From NCBI GenBank assembly GCA_963806955.1, contig CAWDZG010000002.1, forward strand, positions 372,001-436,000: a DNA stretch of 64,000 nt, in the 5' to 3' direction. How positions within the stretch are numbered: position 1 is the stretch's first letter; each line of letters starts with the position of its first letter. Both the position numbers and the translations under genes were made by a program. Of the stretch, positions 42,022 through 50,670 are shown one piece after another. The notes below the pieces were generated by a model. It had not been told where the DNA came from. It searched no databases and saw only the letters and a program-made list of their open reading frames with translations. Source of the DNA: Gaiellasilicea sp963806955. Its GTDB lineage: Bacteria > Actinomycetota > Thermoleophilia > Gaiellales > Gaiellaceae.

Positions 42022-43082
42022 GTTACGGCCCGTTCCTCGCTCGCTGCCTCCAAGTCGGCGAGAAGGTACAGCGAGCCGGTCACGAGGACGGGCGGGTGCC
42101 GGCGCGCGCGCTCGAGCGCCGCGAGAGGATCGGGCTCGACCTCGACGTCGTCGAAATGGGCAGCGGCCAGCCGGGCGAGCTCCTCCGCGCCGAGCGCGCG
42201 GCCGTTGGTGGACGTCGTCGCGATCAGCCGCCGTCCCCTCGTCGCGAGCGCGGTGAGCATCGCGTCGGCGTCCTTGTCCCGCAGGATCGAGGCGACGACG
42301 GTGTAGTCGGAGCGCTCGAGCTGAGCCGCCAGCCAGCGGGCGCCGTCCGGGTTGTGCGCTCCGTCCCGGATCTCACCGCCCTCGCGGCGCTCGAGCCGGC
42401 CCGGGAGCGAGATCTCGACCTCGCGCTCGAGCGCCCGGCCGAGGAAGGCCGCGGCGGCCTCGCGCGCGCCGCCGACGACGACGTTCGGGCCGGCCAGGTG
42501 CGCGAACTCCCCGTCAGGGAGCACGGCGACCGTCCCCTCCTGCACGACCGCGAGCTTCTCGGCGGCGATCTCCGCGCGCGTCTCCCCGAGCACGTCCGTG
42601 TGCTCGAGGCCGACGTTCGTGAGCAGGACGACGTGGCTGCGGAGGACGTTGGTCGCGTCGAGCCGGCCGCCGAGCCCCGCCTCGACGACGGCGACATCGA
42701 CGCCGCGGGCGGCGAACTCGGCGAACGCGGCCGCGCACAGCGTCTCGAACTGGGTCGCGCCCTGCGCCTCCGCCTGCGGCCGGACGCGTGCGAGCGCCGC
42801 CTCGAAGTCGGCCGGCGCGGCGTCGACCGTGATCCGCTCGCTCCACGAGCGCACGTGCGGCGAGACGGTCGCGCCGACCGAGAGCCCCTCCGCGAGCAGC
42901 AGCGCCTCGATCGTCCGCGTCGCGGTCGACTTGCCGTTCGTGCCGACGACGTGGATCGCCGGGTAGGCGAGCTGCGGGTCGCCGAGCGCTGCGAGCAGCG
43001 TCCGCATCCGCCCCAGGCCGAACTCCTCCGGCCAGGGGCTGAGGCTCGCGATCCAGGCGGTGTGCTCAGCCGGAGAGGGCAT
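42018..43082 (-). CDS. folC: folylpolyglutamate/dihydrofolate synthase
   Basis: A 354-residue Mur-ligase-like enzyme that adds glutamate to folate (and possibly dihydropteroate). Motifs: the HVVGTNGKSTATR P-loop, VSPHVRSWSERI, VVEAGLGGRLDATN, LLTNVGLEHTDVLG and IRDGAHNPDGARWL. ATG 43082 overlaps the valS end by 17 nt. It is somewhat short (family usually 400-430 aa), because the N-terminal lead before HVVGTNGKS is brief. The valS-folC pair is common in Gram-positives. Confidence 0.93.
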   Translation of the reverse strand: MPSPAEHTAWIASLSPWPEEFGLGRMRTLLAALGDPQLAYPAIHVVGTNGKSTATRTIEALLLAEGLSVGATVSPHVRSWSERITVDAAPADFEAALARVRPQAEAQGATQFETLCAAAFAEFAARGVDVAVVEAGLGGRLDATNVLRSHVVLLTNVGLEHTDVLGETRAEIAAEKLAVVQEGTVAVLPDGEFAHLAGPNVVVGGAREAAAAFLGRALEREVEISLPGRLERREGGEIRDGAHNPDGARWLAAQLERSDYTVVASILRDKDADAMLTALATRGRRLIATTSTNGRALGAEELARLAAAHFDDVEVEPDPLAALERARRHPPVLVTGSLYLLADLEAASEERAVT

Positions 43083-45471
43083 CGAGCTCGCGCCGGTAGC
43101 GGGCGAGCTTGTCGCGCTCCGCCTCGACCACCTCGGGCTTCGCGTTCGCGACGAACTTCTCGTTCGCGAGCATCCGCTCGCCGCGCTCGATCTCCTTGCG
43201 CAGGCGGTCGATCTCCGCACCGGCGTTCCCGTTCACCTTCGCTCGCTCGGGGCGGACCACGGCGGCGAAGATCCGCTGCTCGTCTCCTTCCAGCGGCACG
43301 ACGACGCCGCTGCGCCGGAACATCGCCGCCGCCTCCTGGACGCGCTGGAGCGCGTCGGCGTCGGCGGCGAACCGCTCGTCGGGCTCGGGCCAGGGCGAGA
43401 CGATCAGGCGGGTGTCGTGGAACTGCGACCAGATCTCCTCGGTCACGTGCGGCAGCACCGGGTGCAGCAGCGCGAGCAGCCGCTCGAGCGCCGCGAGCGC
43501 CGTCGCCGCCGCGTCCTCGTCACCGTCGCGCAGCCGCGGCTTGATCGCCTCGGCGTACCAGTCGCAGAAGTCGTCGAAGGTGAGCCGGTAGAGCGCCTGC
43601 ACCGACGGCGCGAAGTCGAACCGCGCCCACGCCTCCTCGAGCTCGGCCCGCGTCGCGTCGAGTCGCGCCAGGATCCAGCGCTCCTCGAGCTCCCGCGGCC
43701 GCGGCTCGGGCTCGACCCGGTGCTGGAGCAGCAGGCGCGAGACGTTCCAGAGCTTGTTCGCGAGCTTGCGGCCCTCCTCGAGCGCGCCCTCGGCGAAGCG
43801 GACGTCCTGCGTCGAGGACATCTTCAGCAGGCCGTAGCGGGTCGCGTCGGCGCCGTGCTTCGCGATCAGCTCGAGCGGGTCGATGCCCGTGCCGAGGCTC
43901 TTCGACATCCGCCGCCCGTCGGTGGCGAGGATCGTCGAGTTGATGATCACGTCGGTGAACGGGAGCTCGCCCAGCAGCTCGAGCCCCGTCCAGATCATCC
44001 GGTTCTCCCAGAGGCGGATGATCTCGCGCGCCGTCGTGTTGACGTCACCCGGGTAGTAGCGCTCGAGCTCGGGCGTCCGCTCCGGCCAGCCGAGCGTCGC
44101 GTAGGGCCAGAGCGCCGACGAGAACCACGTGTCGAGCACGTCGGGGTCGCGCTCGAGCTCGCCGGAGCCGCACTCGGCACAGGCGTCCGGCGGCGGCCAG
44201 GCGCAGGTGACGTGCCCGTCCGGGCAGTACCAGAGCGGCTGCTGGTGGCCCCACCAGAGCTGGCGGGAGATGTTCCAGTCGGGAATCTCTTCGAGCGAGC
44301 GGATCGCGAACTGGTGCTGCGACTCGGGGTGGTAGCGGACGCGCCGCTCGCGCAGCGCCTCGAGCGCGGGCTTGCGCGGCTCCTCCATCGCCACCCACCA
44401 CTGCAGCGAGACGAGCGGCTCGATCCGGGTGTGGCAGCGCTCGCAGGTGCCGACGGCGTGCCGGTAGTGCTCGCGCTTGTCGAGCGCGTCGTGCTCCTTC
44501 AACCAGGCGAGGATCGCCTCGTCGGCCTCCTGCTGCGTCTTCCCGGCCAGGTCGCCGGCCGCCTCGTTCATGCGCCCGTCGAGCCCGATCACGGTCAGGG
44601 TCTCGAGCCCGCGCGTCGCGGCCGATCTCGAAGTCGGTCGGGTCGTGGCCGGGCGTGATCTTGAGCGCGCCGGTGCCGAACTCGGGCTCGACGCGCGCGT
44701 CCGCGATCACGGGCACCGGCCGCTCGACGTAGGGGACGAGCACCTCCTTGCCGATCGCGTCCGCGTAGCGCTCGTCGTCTGGGTGGACGGCCACCGCGAC
44801 GTCGGCGAGGATCGTCGCCGGCCGCACGGTCGCGATCGTCACGTGCCCCGAGCCGTCCGCGAACGGGTAGCGGGCGTAGGTGAGCGTGTCGTCCATGTCG
44901 ACGTGCTCGACCTCGAGGTCGGAGATCGCCGTCTCGTGGAACGGGCACCAGTTGACGATCCGGTTGGCCCGATAGATCCAGCCGCGCTCCCAGACGTGGA
45001 CGAAGAAGCGCATCACGGCCTCGATGTAGGCGTCGTCCATCGTGAACCGCTCGCGCGAGTAGTCGAGCGAGGCGCCGAGCGAGCGGAACTGGCCCATGAT
45101 CGCGCGGCCCGTCTCCTCCAGGTGCCGCCAGACCCGCTCCACGAACGCCTCGCGGCCGAGCTCCTTGCGCGACGTCCCCTCGGCGGCGAGCTGCTTCTCG
45201 ACCACGTTCTGGGTCGCGATCCCCGCGTGGTCGTAGCCGGGCTGCCAGAGCGTGTCGAAGCCGCGCATCCGGTGCCAGCGGATCAGGACGTCCTGGATCG
45301 AGCCGTTGAGCGCGTGGCCCATGTGCAGCGCGCCGGTCACGTTCGGCGGCGGCACGCAGATCACGAACGTCTCGTCGCGCCGCTTCCCGCCCCGGCGCGG
45401 TAGAGGCCCTCCTGCTCCCAGGTCTCCTGCCAGCGCCCCTCGACGCCCTCGGGCTTGTACAGCGGCTCCAT
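43066..45471 (-). CDS. valS: valyl-tRNA synthetase (two frameshifts)
   Basis: A class I synthetase charging tRNA-Val. The start MEPLYKPEGVEGRWQETWEQ (ATG 45471) is in one frame. One base missing in a G run near 45385 leads to DETFVICVPPPNVTGALHMGH (HIGH motif) and the editing domain. One extra base near 44622 leads to IGLDGRMNEAAGDLAGK and the rest, including KMSKS as GRRMSKSLGTG. A C-terminal coiled-coil arm (DRLRKEIERGERMLANEKF) ends it. The restored length is about 801 aa. As it is the only plausible valS and essential, sequence error is the likely cause. Confidence 0.94.
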
Positions 45472-45489
45472 CGCCGCATTGTAGGGAGG

Positions 45490-45993
45490 CTACGCGGCGA
45501 GCTTCTCGGCGTGCTCGAAGATCATCCAGGTGGAGGAGGCATGGGCGTAGAGCGTCCCGTCCTCGCCCTCGAGCCGTGCCTCGGCCGTGGCGACGCGCGA
45601 GCCGGGATGGACGACGACGCCCTCGGCGCGGAGGATCCCGCTCGCGAGCGTGACCGGGTGGACGAAGCTCGTCTTCAGCTCGATCGTGACCGGCGCCACG
45701 CCCGGGTCGAGCTTCGAGTGGATCGCGCAGCCCATCGCCGTGTCGAGCACCGTCGTGAGGATGCCGCCGTGCACGGCACCCAGGGTGTTGTAGTGCTCCT
45801 CGCGCGGCTCGTAGGCGAAGACGACACGGCCGGGCATGACGTAGCTCGGCGCGAACCCCACCAGCTCGGCGGCGGGCGGCGGCGGGATCAGGCCGGAGGT
45901 GATGCGGTGGAGGATCTCGAGCCCGGAGAGGCCGGCGGAGAGCGCGGCGGCCTCGGCGGGGTCGTGCCAGGTAATCGTGCGCGTGCGGGTCAT
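45490..45993 (-). CDS. PaaI-family hotdog thioesterase
   Basis: A 167-residue acyl-CoA thioesterase of the hotdog fold. Key block: REEHYNTLGAVHGGILTTVL, then DTAMGCAIHS, with the Asn/His/Gly and Asp residues of the PaaI active site; later TIELKTSFVHPV. It hydrolyses CoA thioesters, probably aryl- or medium-chain. ATG 45993 is preceded by AGGAGCACGCG. It is divergent from an HxlR regulator with a 25-bp palindrome between them. A close paralogue is at 48211. Confidence 0.88.
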   Translation of the reverse strand: MTRTRTITWHDPAEAAALSAGLSGLEILHRITSGLIPPPPAAELVGFAPSYVMPGRVVFAYEPREEHYNTLGAVHGGILTTVLDTAMGCAIHSKLDPGVAPVTIELKTSFVHPVTLASGILRAEGVVVHPGSRVATAEARLEGEDGTLYAHASSTWMIFEHAEKLAA

Positions 45994-46018
45994 CGCGTGC
46001 TCCTGTGCGGGGACTCGA

Positions 46019-46043
46019 AGTCCGTTGCTTATCGCAACGGACT
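46019..46043. promoter_or_regulatory. 25-bp palindrome (probable HxlR operator)
   Basis: AGTCCGTTGC (46019-46028) and GCAACGGACT (46034-46043) are exact reverse complements with a 5-nt spacer TTATC. It lies 25 nt before the thioesterase start and 36 nt before the hxlR-type gene, where a dimeric winged-helix repressor would control both. Confidence 0.7.
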
Positions 46044-46079
46044 CTAGACGAGTGCGTTTCAAAATGCAACTATGTCGTT

Positions 46080-46532
46080 GTGACGAGCGACTGGACCCGC
46101 GAGAACTGCGCGGTCGGCAACACGATGAGCGTGATCGGCGAGCGCTGGACGCTGCTCGTGCTCCGCGAGGCGTTCCTCGGCGTGCGCCGCTTCGAGCAGA
46201 TCCAGCGCAACACGGGGATCGCGCGCAACATCCTCACCGACCGCCTCGGCACGCTCGTCCTGCACGGGATCCTGCGCCGTGAGCTCTACCAGGAGCGGCC
46301 GGAGCGGCACGAGTACCGGCTGACCGCGAAGGGCCTCGACCTCTACCCCGTCCTGCTGACGGTGATGGACTGGGGCGCGAAGCACGCGGACGGCGACGCG
46401 ATCACGCTGACCCACAAGACATGTGGCGCGACGATGATGCCCCGTCTCGCCTGCCCGGAGTGCGGCGAGCCGGTCGGCGCTCGTGACATCCGCGCCGTGC
46501 GCGAGGAAGCCGCGCTGGGCCAGAGCGCCTAG
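46080..46532 (+). CDS. HxlR-family winged-helix regulator
   Basis: A 150-residue regulator. The HxlR signature is plain: ENCAVGNTMSVIGERWTLLV, LREAFLGVRRFEQIQRNTGI, RNILTDRLGTLVLHGIL. The N-terminal Cys in NCAV is the residue used for redox or electrophile sensing in some relatives. The C-terminus carries a Cys cluster (KTCGATMMPRLACPECGEPV) resembling a small zinc ribbon. GTG 46080 gives a normal-length N-terminus. It is divergent from the thioesterase, with a palindrome in the gap. Its stop overlaps the end of the convergent ggt. Confidence 0.93.
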   Translation: MTSDWTRENCAVGNTMSVIGERWTLLVLREAFLGVRRFEQIQRNTGIARNILTDRLGTLVLHGILRRELYQERPERHEYRLTAKGLDLYPVLLTVMDWGAKHADGDAITLTHKTCGATMMPRLACPECGEPVGARDIRAVREEAALGQSA

Positions 46533-48214
46533 CGGCCCGCGGCGTAGCCCTGCATGCCCCGCGGGTTCGCGGCGGCCTTGAGCAGGCCGTCCGGCTCGCG
46601 CGCGACCGCGGTGACGCGGCCGAGCGTCCACGGGCCGGAGACCTCGACCTCGTGGCCGCGCCTGCGCAGGTCCGCGATCACGTCCTCGCCGAAGCGCTCC
46701 TCGACCGTCACCGAGCGGCGCAGGAACGGCCGCGGGTAGAAGGACGAGATCAGGTGGTCCGTGTGGAACTCGGGCGCGTCGATCGCCTCCTGCAGGTTCA
46801 GGCCGAGGTCGACATGGCGGAGGAAGGCGTGCAGCGCCCACTGCTCCTGCTGGTCGCCGCCGGGCGTCCCCCACGCCAGGTACGGCTTTCCGTCGCGAAG
46901 CGCCAGCCCGGGGCTGAGCGTCGTCCGCGGGCGCGCGCCCGGGCGCAGCGACGAGGGCAGCCCGTCCTCGAGCCAGAACATCTGCGCCCGTGTGCCGAGC
47001 GGCCAGCCGAGCGCGGGGATCACGGGCGAGCTCTGCAGCCAGCCGCCGCTCGGGGTCGCCGAGAACATGTTCCCGTCGCGGTCGACGACGTCGAGGTGGA
47101 CGGTGTCGCCGCGCGTCGGCTCGCCGGCGCCCGGCGACACCGCGGCTTGGACGAGCTTGGGCAAGTGCCCGCAAGCCGGGCCGGTACTCATCCGAGGCGT
47201 CGCTCGCCGACGAGCGCGCGCCGCTCGTCGTTGTAGGCCTGCGAGAGCAGCGTCTCCAGCGGCACCTCCGCGTCGCCGTAGAGCGCGTCCCGGTCGGCGT
47301 GCGCGAGCTTGGCGCACTCGGTGACGACGTGGACGAGCTCGGCCGGCGAGAGCTCGGCCAGGTCGAAGCCCGCGAGCAGCGCCAGCTGCTGCAGCCCGAC
47401 CGGGGCCGGCGCCCCAGGGCAGCGTCTTGCAGACCGTCAGGCCGCCGTATTCGAGCGTCGCGGGCGGCTCGAGCGAGGCGCGCCAGCCCGCCAGGTCGGC
47501 GCCGGTGAGCAGGCCGCCCTCGGTCGCGACGAAGCGGTCGATCTCCTCGGCGACGAACCCCTCGTACCAGGCGGCGCGGGCGCGCTCGATCTCGGCCTCG
47601 CGCGAGCCGCCGCGCGACTCCTCGACGATGCGCCGGTACGTCGCGGCGAGAGCCGGGTTGCGGAAGAGCGAGCCGACCTCGGGCGCGGGGAGATAGAGGT
47701 CGGCGGACCCCGGCCAGCCGGAGAGCAGCTCCTCGGTGCGGTCGATCGTCGCGCGGATGCCGGCGACGAGCGGGAAGCCGCGCTCGGCGTAGCCGATCGC
47801 GAACTCGAGCACGTCCTCAAGGCGCCAGGTGCCGAACTGCTCCAGGAGCAGCAGCCAGCCTCCGAACGCGCCCGGGACGCACGCGGCCAGGACTCCCGTG
47901 CCGGGGACGAGCTCGTGCCCGAGGGCGCGGTAGCGCTCGATCGTCGCCGCCGCGGGAGCGACGCCCTGGCCGCAGAGCACGACCGGTTCGCCGCGCGCGA
48001 CGGGGAAGAAGACCGCCGGCACCTCCCCGCCGGGCCCGTTCAGGTGCGGCTCGACCACCTGCAGCGTGAACCCCGTCGCGACCGCCGCGTCGAAGGCATT
48101 GCCGCCGCGCTCGAGCACAGACATCCCTGCCGCCGAGGCGAGCCAGTGCGTCGAGGCGACCATGCCGAAGGTGCCCCGCAGCTCGGGGCGGGTGGTGAAC
48201 CCGAGCGCGCTCAC
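46529..48214 (-). CDS. ggt: gamma-glutamyltransferase-family protein (frameshifted)
   Basis: An Ntn-hydrolase. The N-terminal part has MVASTHWLASAAGMSVLERG, GGNAFDAAVATGFTLQVVEP and LNGPGGEVPAVFF. The C-terminal part has the processing/nucleophile Thr in GDTVHLDVVDRDGNM and the SGGWLQSSPVIPALG block. Between 47160 and 47405 the correct frame (VGLQQLALLAGFDLAELSPA) is reached only by removing one C near 47403, and a further shift near 47190 is needed. Length about 560 aa. No signal peptide is visible, so it may be a cytosolic family member rather than periplasmic GGT. GTG 48214 overlaps the upstream thioesterase stop (GTGA). Confidence 0.85.
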   Translation of the reverse strand: MSALGFTTRPELRGTFGMVASTHWLASAAGMSVLERGGNAFDAAVATGFTLQVVEPHLNGPGGEVPAVFFPVARGEPVVLCGQGVAPAAATIERYRALGHELVPGTGVLAACVPGAFGGWLLLLEQFGTWRLEDVLEFAIGYAERGFPLVAGIRATIDRTEELLSGWPGSADLYLPAPEVGSLFRNPALAATYRRIVEESRGGSREAEIERARAAWYEGFVAEEIDRFVATEGGLLTGADLAGWRASLEPPATLEYGGLTVCKTLPWGAGPGRAAAAGAARGLRPGRALAGRARPRRHRVRQARARRPGRALRRRGGAAGDAALAGLQRRAARARRRATPRMSTGPACGHLPKLVQAAVSPGAGEPTRGDTVHLDVVDRDGNMFSATPSGGWLQSSPVIPALGWPLGTRAQMFWLEDGLPSSLRPGARPRTTLSPGLALRDGKPYLAWGTPGGDQQEQWALHAFLRHVDLGLNLQEAIDAPEFHTDHLISSFYPRPFLRRSVTVEERFGEDVIADLRRRGHEVEVSGPWTLGRVTAVAREPDGLLKAAANPRGMQGYAAGR

Positions 48215-48681
48215 CGAAGGATCAGGCAGGTCGTCGTGCCGTGCGCGAGCAGCTTTCCCGCAGCGTCGGTGAGCTTGCCCTCGGCCGTCGCGACCCGCGA
48301 GCCCGCGTGCAGCACCTTGCCCTCGCAGCGGACCGGCCCCGTCTCGACCGTGATCGGGCGGACGAAGTTCGTCTTCACCTCGAGCGTCGTGTAGCCGACG
48401 CCCGCCTCGAGCAAGGTGTGGATCGCGCAGCCCATCGCCGAGTCGAGCAGCGTCAGCGCGATACCGCCGTGGACGGAGCCGATCGGGTTGTAGTGCTGCA
48501 ACCCGGGCTCCAGCTCGAAGACGGCGCGGCCCGGCTCGGCCTCGACGCCGTGGAAGCCAACGAGCGTCGAGATCGGCACGGGGGGCAGGTCGCCCGCGAA
48601 GATCGCCCGGACGTAGTCGAGGCCCGACAGTGTCCGGCCGTGCTCGGCGGCCAGGCGAGGATCGGTCGGCGGGGCGCTCAC
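48211..48681 (-). CDS. PaaI-family hotdog thioesterase
   Basis: A 156-residue hotdog thioesterase with the block LQHYNPIGSVHGGIALTLLD, then SAMGCAIHTLLEAGVGY and TNFVRPITVE. It is a clear paralogue of the 45490-45993 product. It is coupled to the downstream gamma-glutamyltransferase-like gene by a GTGA overlap, hinting that they act on one pathway (CoA ester and gamma-glutamyl or related amide). Start ATG 48681; the divergent cyclase gene begins 41 nt away. Confidence 0.88.
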   Translation of the reverse strand: MSAPPTDPRLAAEHGRTLSGLDYVRAIFAGDLPPVPISTLVGFHGVEAEPGRAVFELEPGLQHYNPIGSVHGGIALTLLDSAMGCAIHTLLEAGVGYTTLEVKTNFVRPITVETGPVRCEGKVLHAGSRVATAEGKLTDAAGKLLAHGTTTCLILR

Positions 48682-48722
48682 GGCCGGACTCTACCCGGCA
48701 GGCCTTGTGCGAGAATCGGCAC

Positions 48723-50657
48723 ATGACCGAAGTCGTCGACAGCGTCGAGGCCGGCGTCACCGCGATCCGCGAGCGCCGCTGGAAGGAGGGCTACCAGCTG
48801 CTCAAGGCGGCCGACGAGCGCTCGCCGCTCGACTCCGAGCACCTCGAGCTGCTCGCGTGGAGTGCGTACTGGACCGAGCAAGTCGAGGAGACCGTGACCC
48901 TGCTCGAGCGGACCTACAAGACGGCCGTCGAGGAGGGCAACAGCGACCGTGCCGCCTTCACGGCGGTGCAGCTCGCGCACGAATGGGGCAGCGTGCGCCT
49001 GCGCAAGGCCGTCGGCGACGGCTGGCTCGCTCGCGCCACGCGCCTGCTCGAGGGAGTTCCCGAGGGCGCGACGCACGGCTATCTCGCGCTGCAGAAGGGC
49101 CTGCACGGACTGGAGCACCACGACTTCGACGAGGTGATCGCGCAGGGACGCGAGGCCGAGCGGATCGGGCGCGAGTACGGCGACCGTGCGCTCGAGCTGC
49201 GCGGCCTGCAGCGCCAGGCCGTCGCCCTGATCCACCGCGGCGACGTCGAGGAGGGGAAGCTGCTCCTGAACGAGGTCAACGCCGCCGCGTATGCCGGCGA
49301 GGTGCAGCACCCCTACGACACGCTCGTGATCTACTGCAACGCGATCGGAACCTGCCGCGACGTCGCCGCCTTCGACGAGGCGTCGCAGTGGACGGAGCGG
49401 GCGCAGGCGTTCTGCGACCGCTTCGACGTCGCCGACTCGGCCTTCCCGGGGATGTGCCGGATCAACAGGGCCGAGGTGATGCGCTTCGAGGGCAAGCTCG
49501 TCGACGCCGAGGTGGCGGCGACGGAGGCGTCCGAGCTGCTGCAGCGCTGGACGCCGCGCATCGCGGCGGCCGCGTTCGCCGAGATGGGCGAGATCAGGCT
49601 CCGGCTCGGCGACCTCGCCCGGGCAGAGGAGGCGTTCGACCGGGCCGACGAGCTCGGGCGCGACCCCGAGCCGGGGCGCTCGCTGCTGCTGCTCGCGCGC
49701 GAGAAGCCCGCGGCGGCGCTGGCGTCGATCCGCCGTGCGCTCGCCGACGAGCTGCCGCCGCCGGCCCGCGCGCGCCTGCTGCCCGCCCACGTCGAGATCG
49801 CGGTCGCCGCCGACGAGACCGACGAGGCCGCCGCCTCGGCGAAGGAGCTCGCCGGGATCGCCGAGCGCTACGACACCCCCGCCCTCCACGCGGCGTCCGA
49901 GCATGCCTGCGGGACGGTCGCGCTCGCGCGCGACGACGCGAACGGCGCGGTCCGGCCCCTGCGGCGGGCGCTGCGGCTCTGGCAGGAGACGAACGCGCGC
50001 TACGAGAGCGCGCGCACGCGCGTGACGCTCGCGCGTGCCTACCGCGAGTCCGGCGACCCGGACGGGGCGATGCGCGAGCTTGCCCGGGCCGGCTCGGTCT
50101 TCGACCAGCTCGGCGCCCGGCTGGACGGCTTCCGGGTCGACACGCTGCTCGGGCGCGACGCGGGCACCGAGGTGACGATGACCTTCGTCTTCACGGACAT
50201 CGTCGACTCGACCCGCCACCTCGAGCACCACGGCGACGTGAACTGGGCGAAGCTCTTGCGCCGTCACGACGACCTCGTGCAGCGGATCGTCGCGGCCGAG
50301 GGCGGCACCGTCGTCGACCACACGGGCGACGGCTTCTTCCTCGCGTTCGAGCATGCAGAGCGCGCCGTCGCCGCCGCGATCGCGATCCAGCGCGAGGCCG
50401 CCGGCGACCTGCCCTTCGAGGTGCGGATCGGCCTGCACACGGCGGCTGCGACGAGCCTCGGCGACGACTATCGCGGCAAGGGTGTGCACGTCGCCGCCCG
50501 GATCGGCGCTCTCGCCGCGGGCGAGGAGATCCTCGCGAGCACCGAGAGCCTCGCCGGCCTCTCCGAGCTCCCCGTCGGCCCCGCCCGGAACGAGCAGCTC
50601 AAGGGGATCGCGGAGCCGCTCGAGGTCGTCGCGATCGACTGGCGCGGGCCGAGTTGA
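48723..50657 (+). CDS. TPR protein with class III nucleotidyl cyclase domain
   Basis: A 644-residue protein. About 470 N-terminal residues are helical TPR-like repeats (YQLLKAADERSPLDSEHLEL, AEEAFDRADELGRDPEPGRS). The C-terminal cyclase homology domain (about 480-640) begins MTFVFTDIVDSTRHLEHHGD and continues with VVDHTGDGFFLAFEHAERAV and IGLHTAAATSLGDDYRGKGV. Both metal-binding Asp residues are present (FTDIVDST, TGDGFF). No membrane segment. It may make cAMP (or cGMP), or act as a nucleotide sensor, as many actinobacterial proteins of this build are uncharacterised. An N-terminal ATPase (as in the LuxR/AfsR relatives) is absent. Confidence 0.88.
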   Translation: MTEVVDSVEAGVTAIRERRWKEGYQLLKAADERSPLDSEHLELLAWSAYWTEQVEETVTLLERTYKTAVEEGNSDRAAFTAVQLAHEWGSVRLRKAVGDGWLARATRLLEGVPEGATHGYLALQKGLHGLEHHDFDEVIAQGREAERIGREYGDRALELRGLQRQAVALIHRGDVEEGKLLLNEVNAAAYAGEVQHPYDTLVIYCNAIGTCRDVAAFDEASQWTERAQAFCDRFDVADSAFPGMCRINRAEVMRFEGKLVDAEVAATEASELLQRWTPRIAAAAFAEMGEIRLRLGDLARAEEAFDRADELGRDPEPGRSLLLLAREKPAAALASIRRALADELPPPARARLLPAHVEIAVAADETDEAAASAKELAGIAERYDTPALHAASEHACGTVALARDDANGAVRPLRRALRLWQETNARYESARTRVTLARAYRESGDPDGAMRELARAGSVFDQLGARLDGFRVDTLLGRDAGTEVTMTFVFTDIVDSTRHLEHHGDVNWAKLLRRHDDLVQRIVAAEGGTVVDHTGDGFFLAFEHAERAVAAAIAIQREAAGDLPFEVRIGLHTAAATSLGDDYRGKGVHVAARIGALAAGEEILASTESLAGLSELPVGPARNEQLKGIAEPLEVVAIDWRGPS

Positions 50658-50670
50658 CCTGCGCCGCTCC

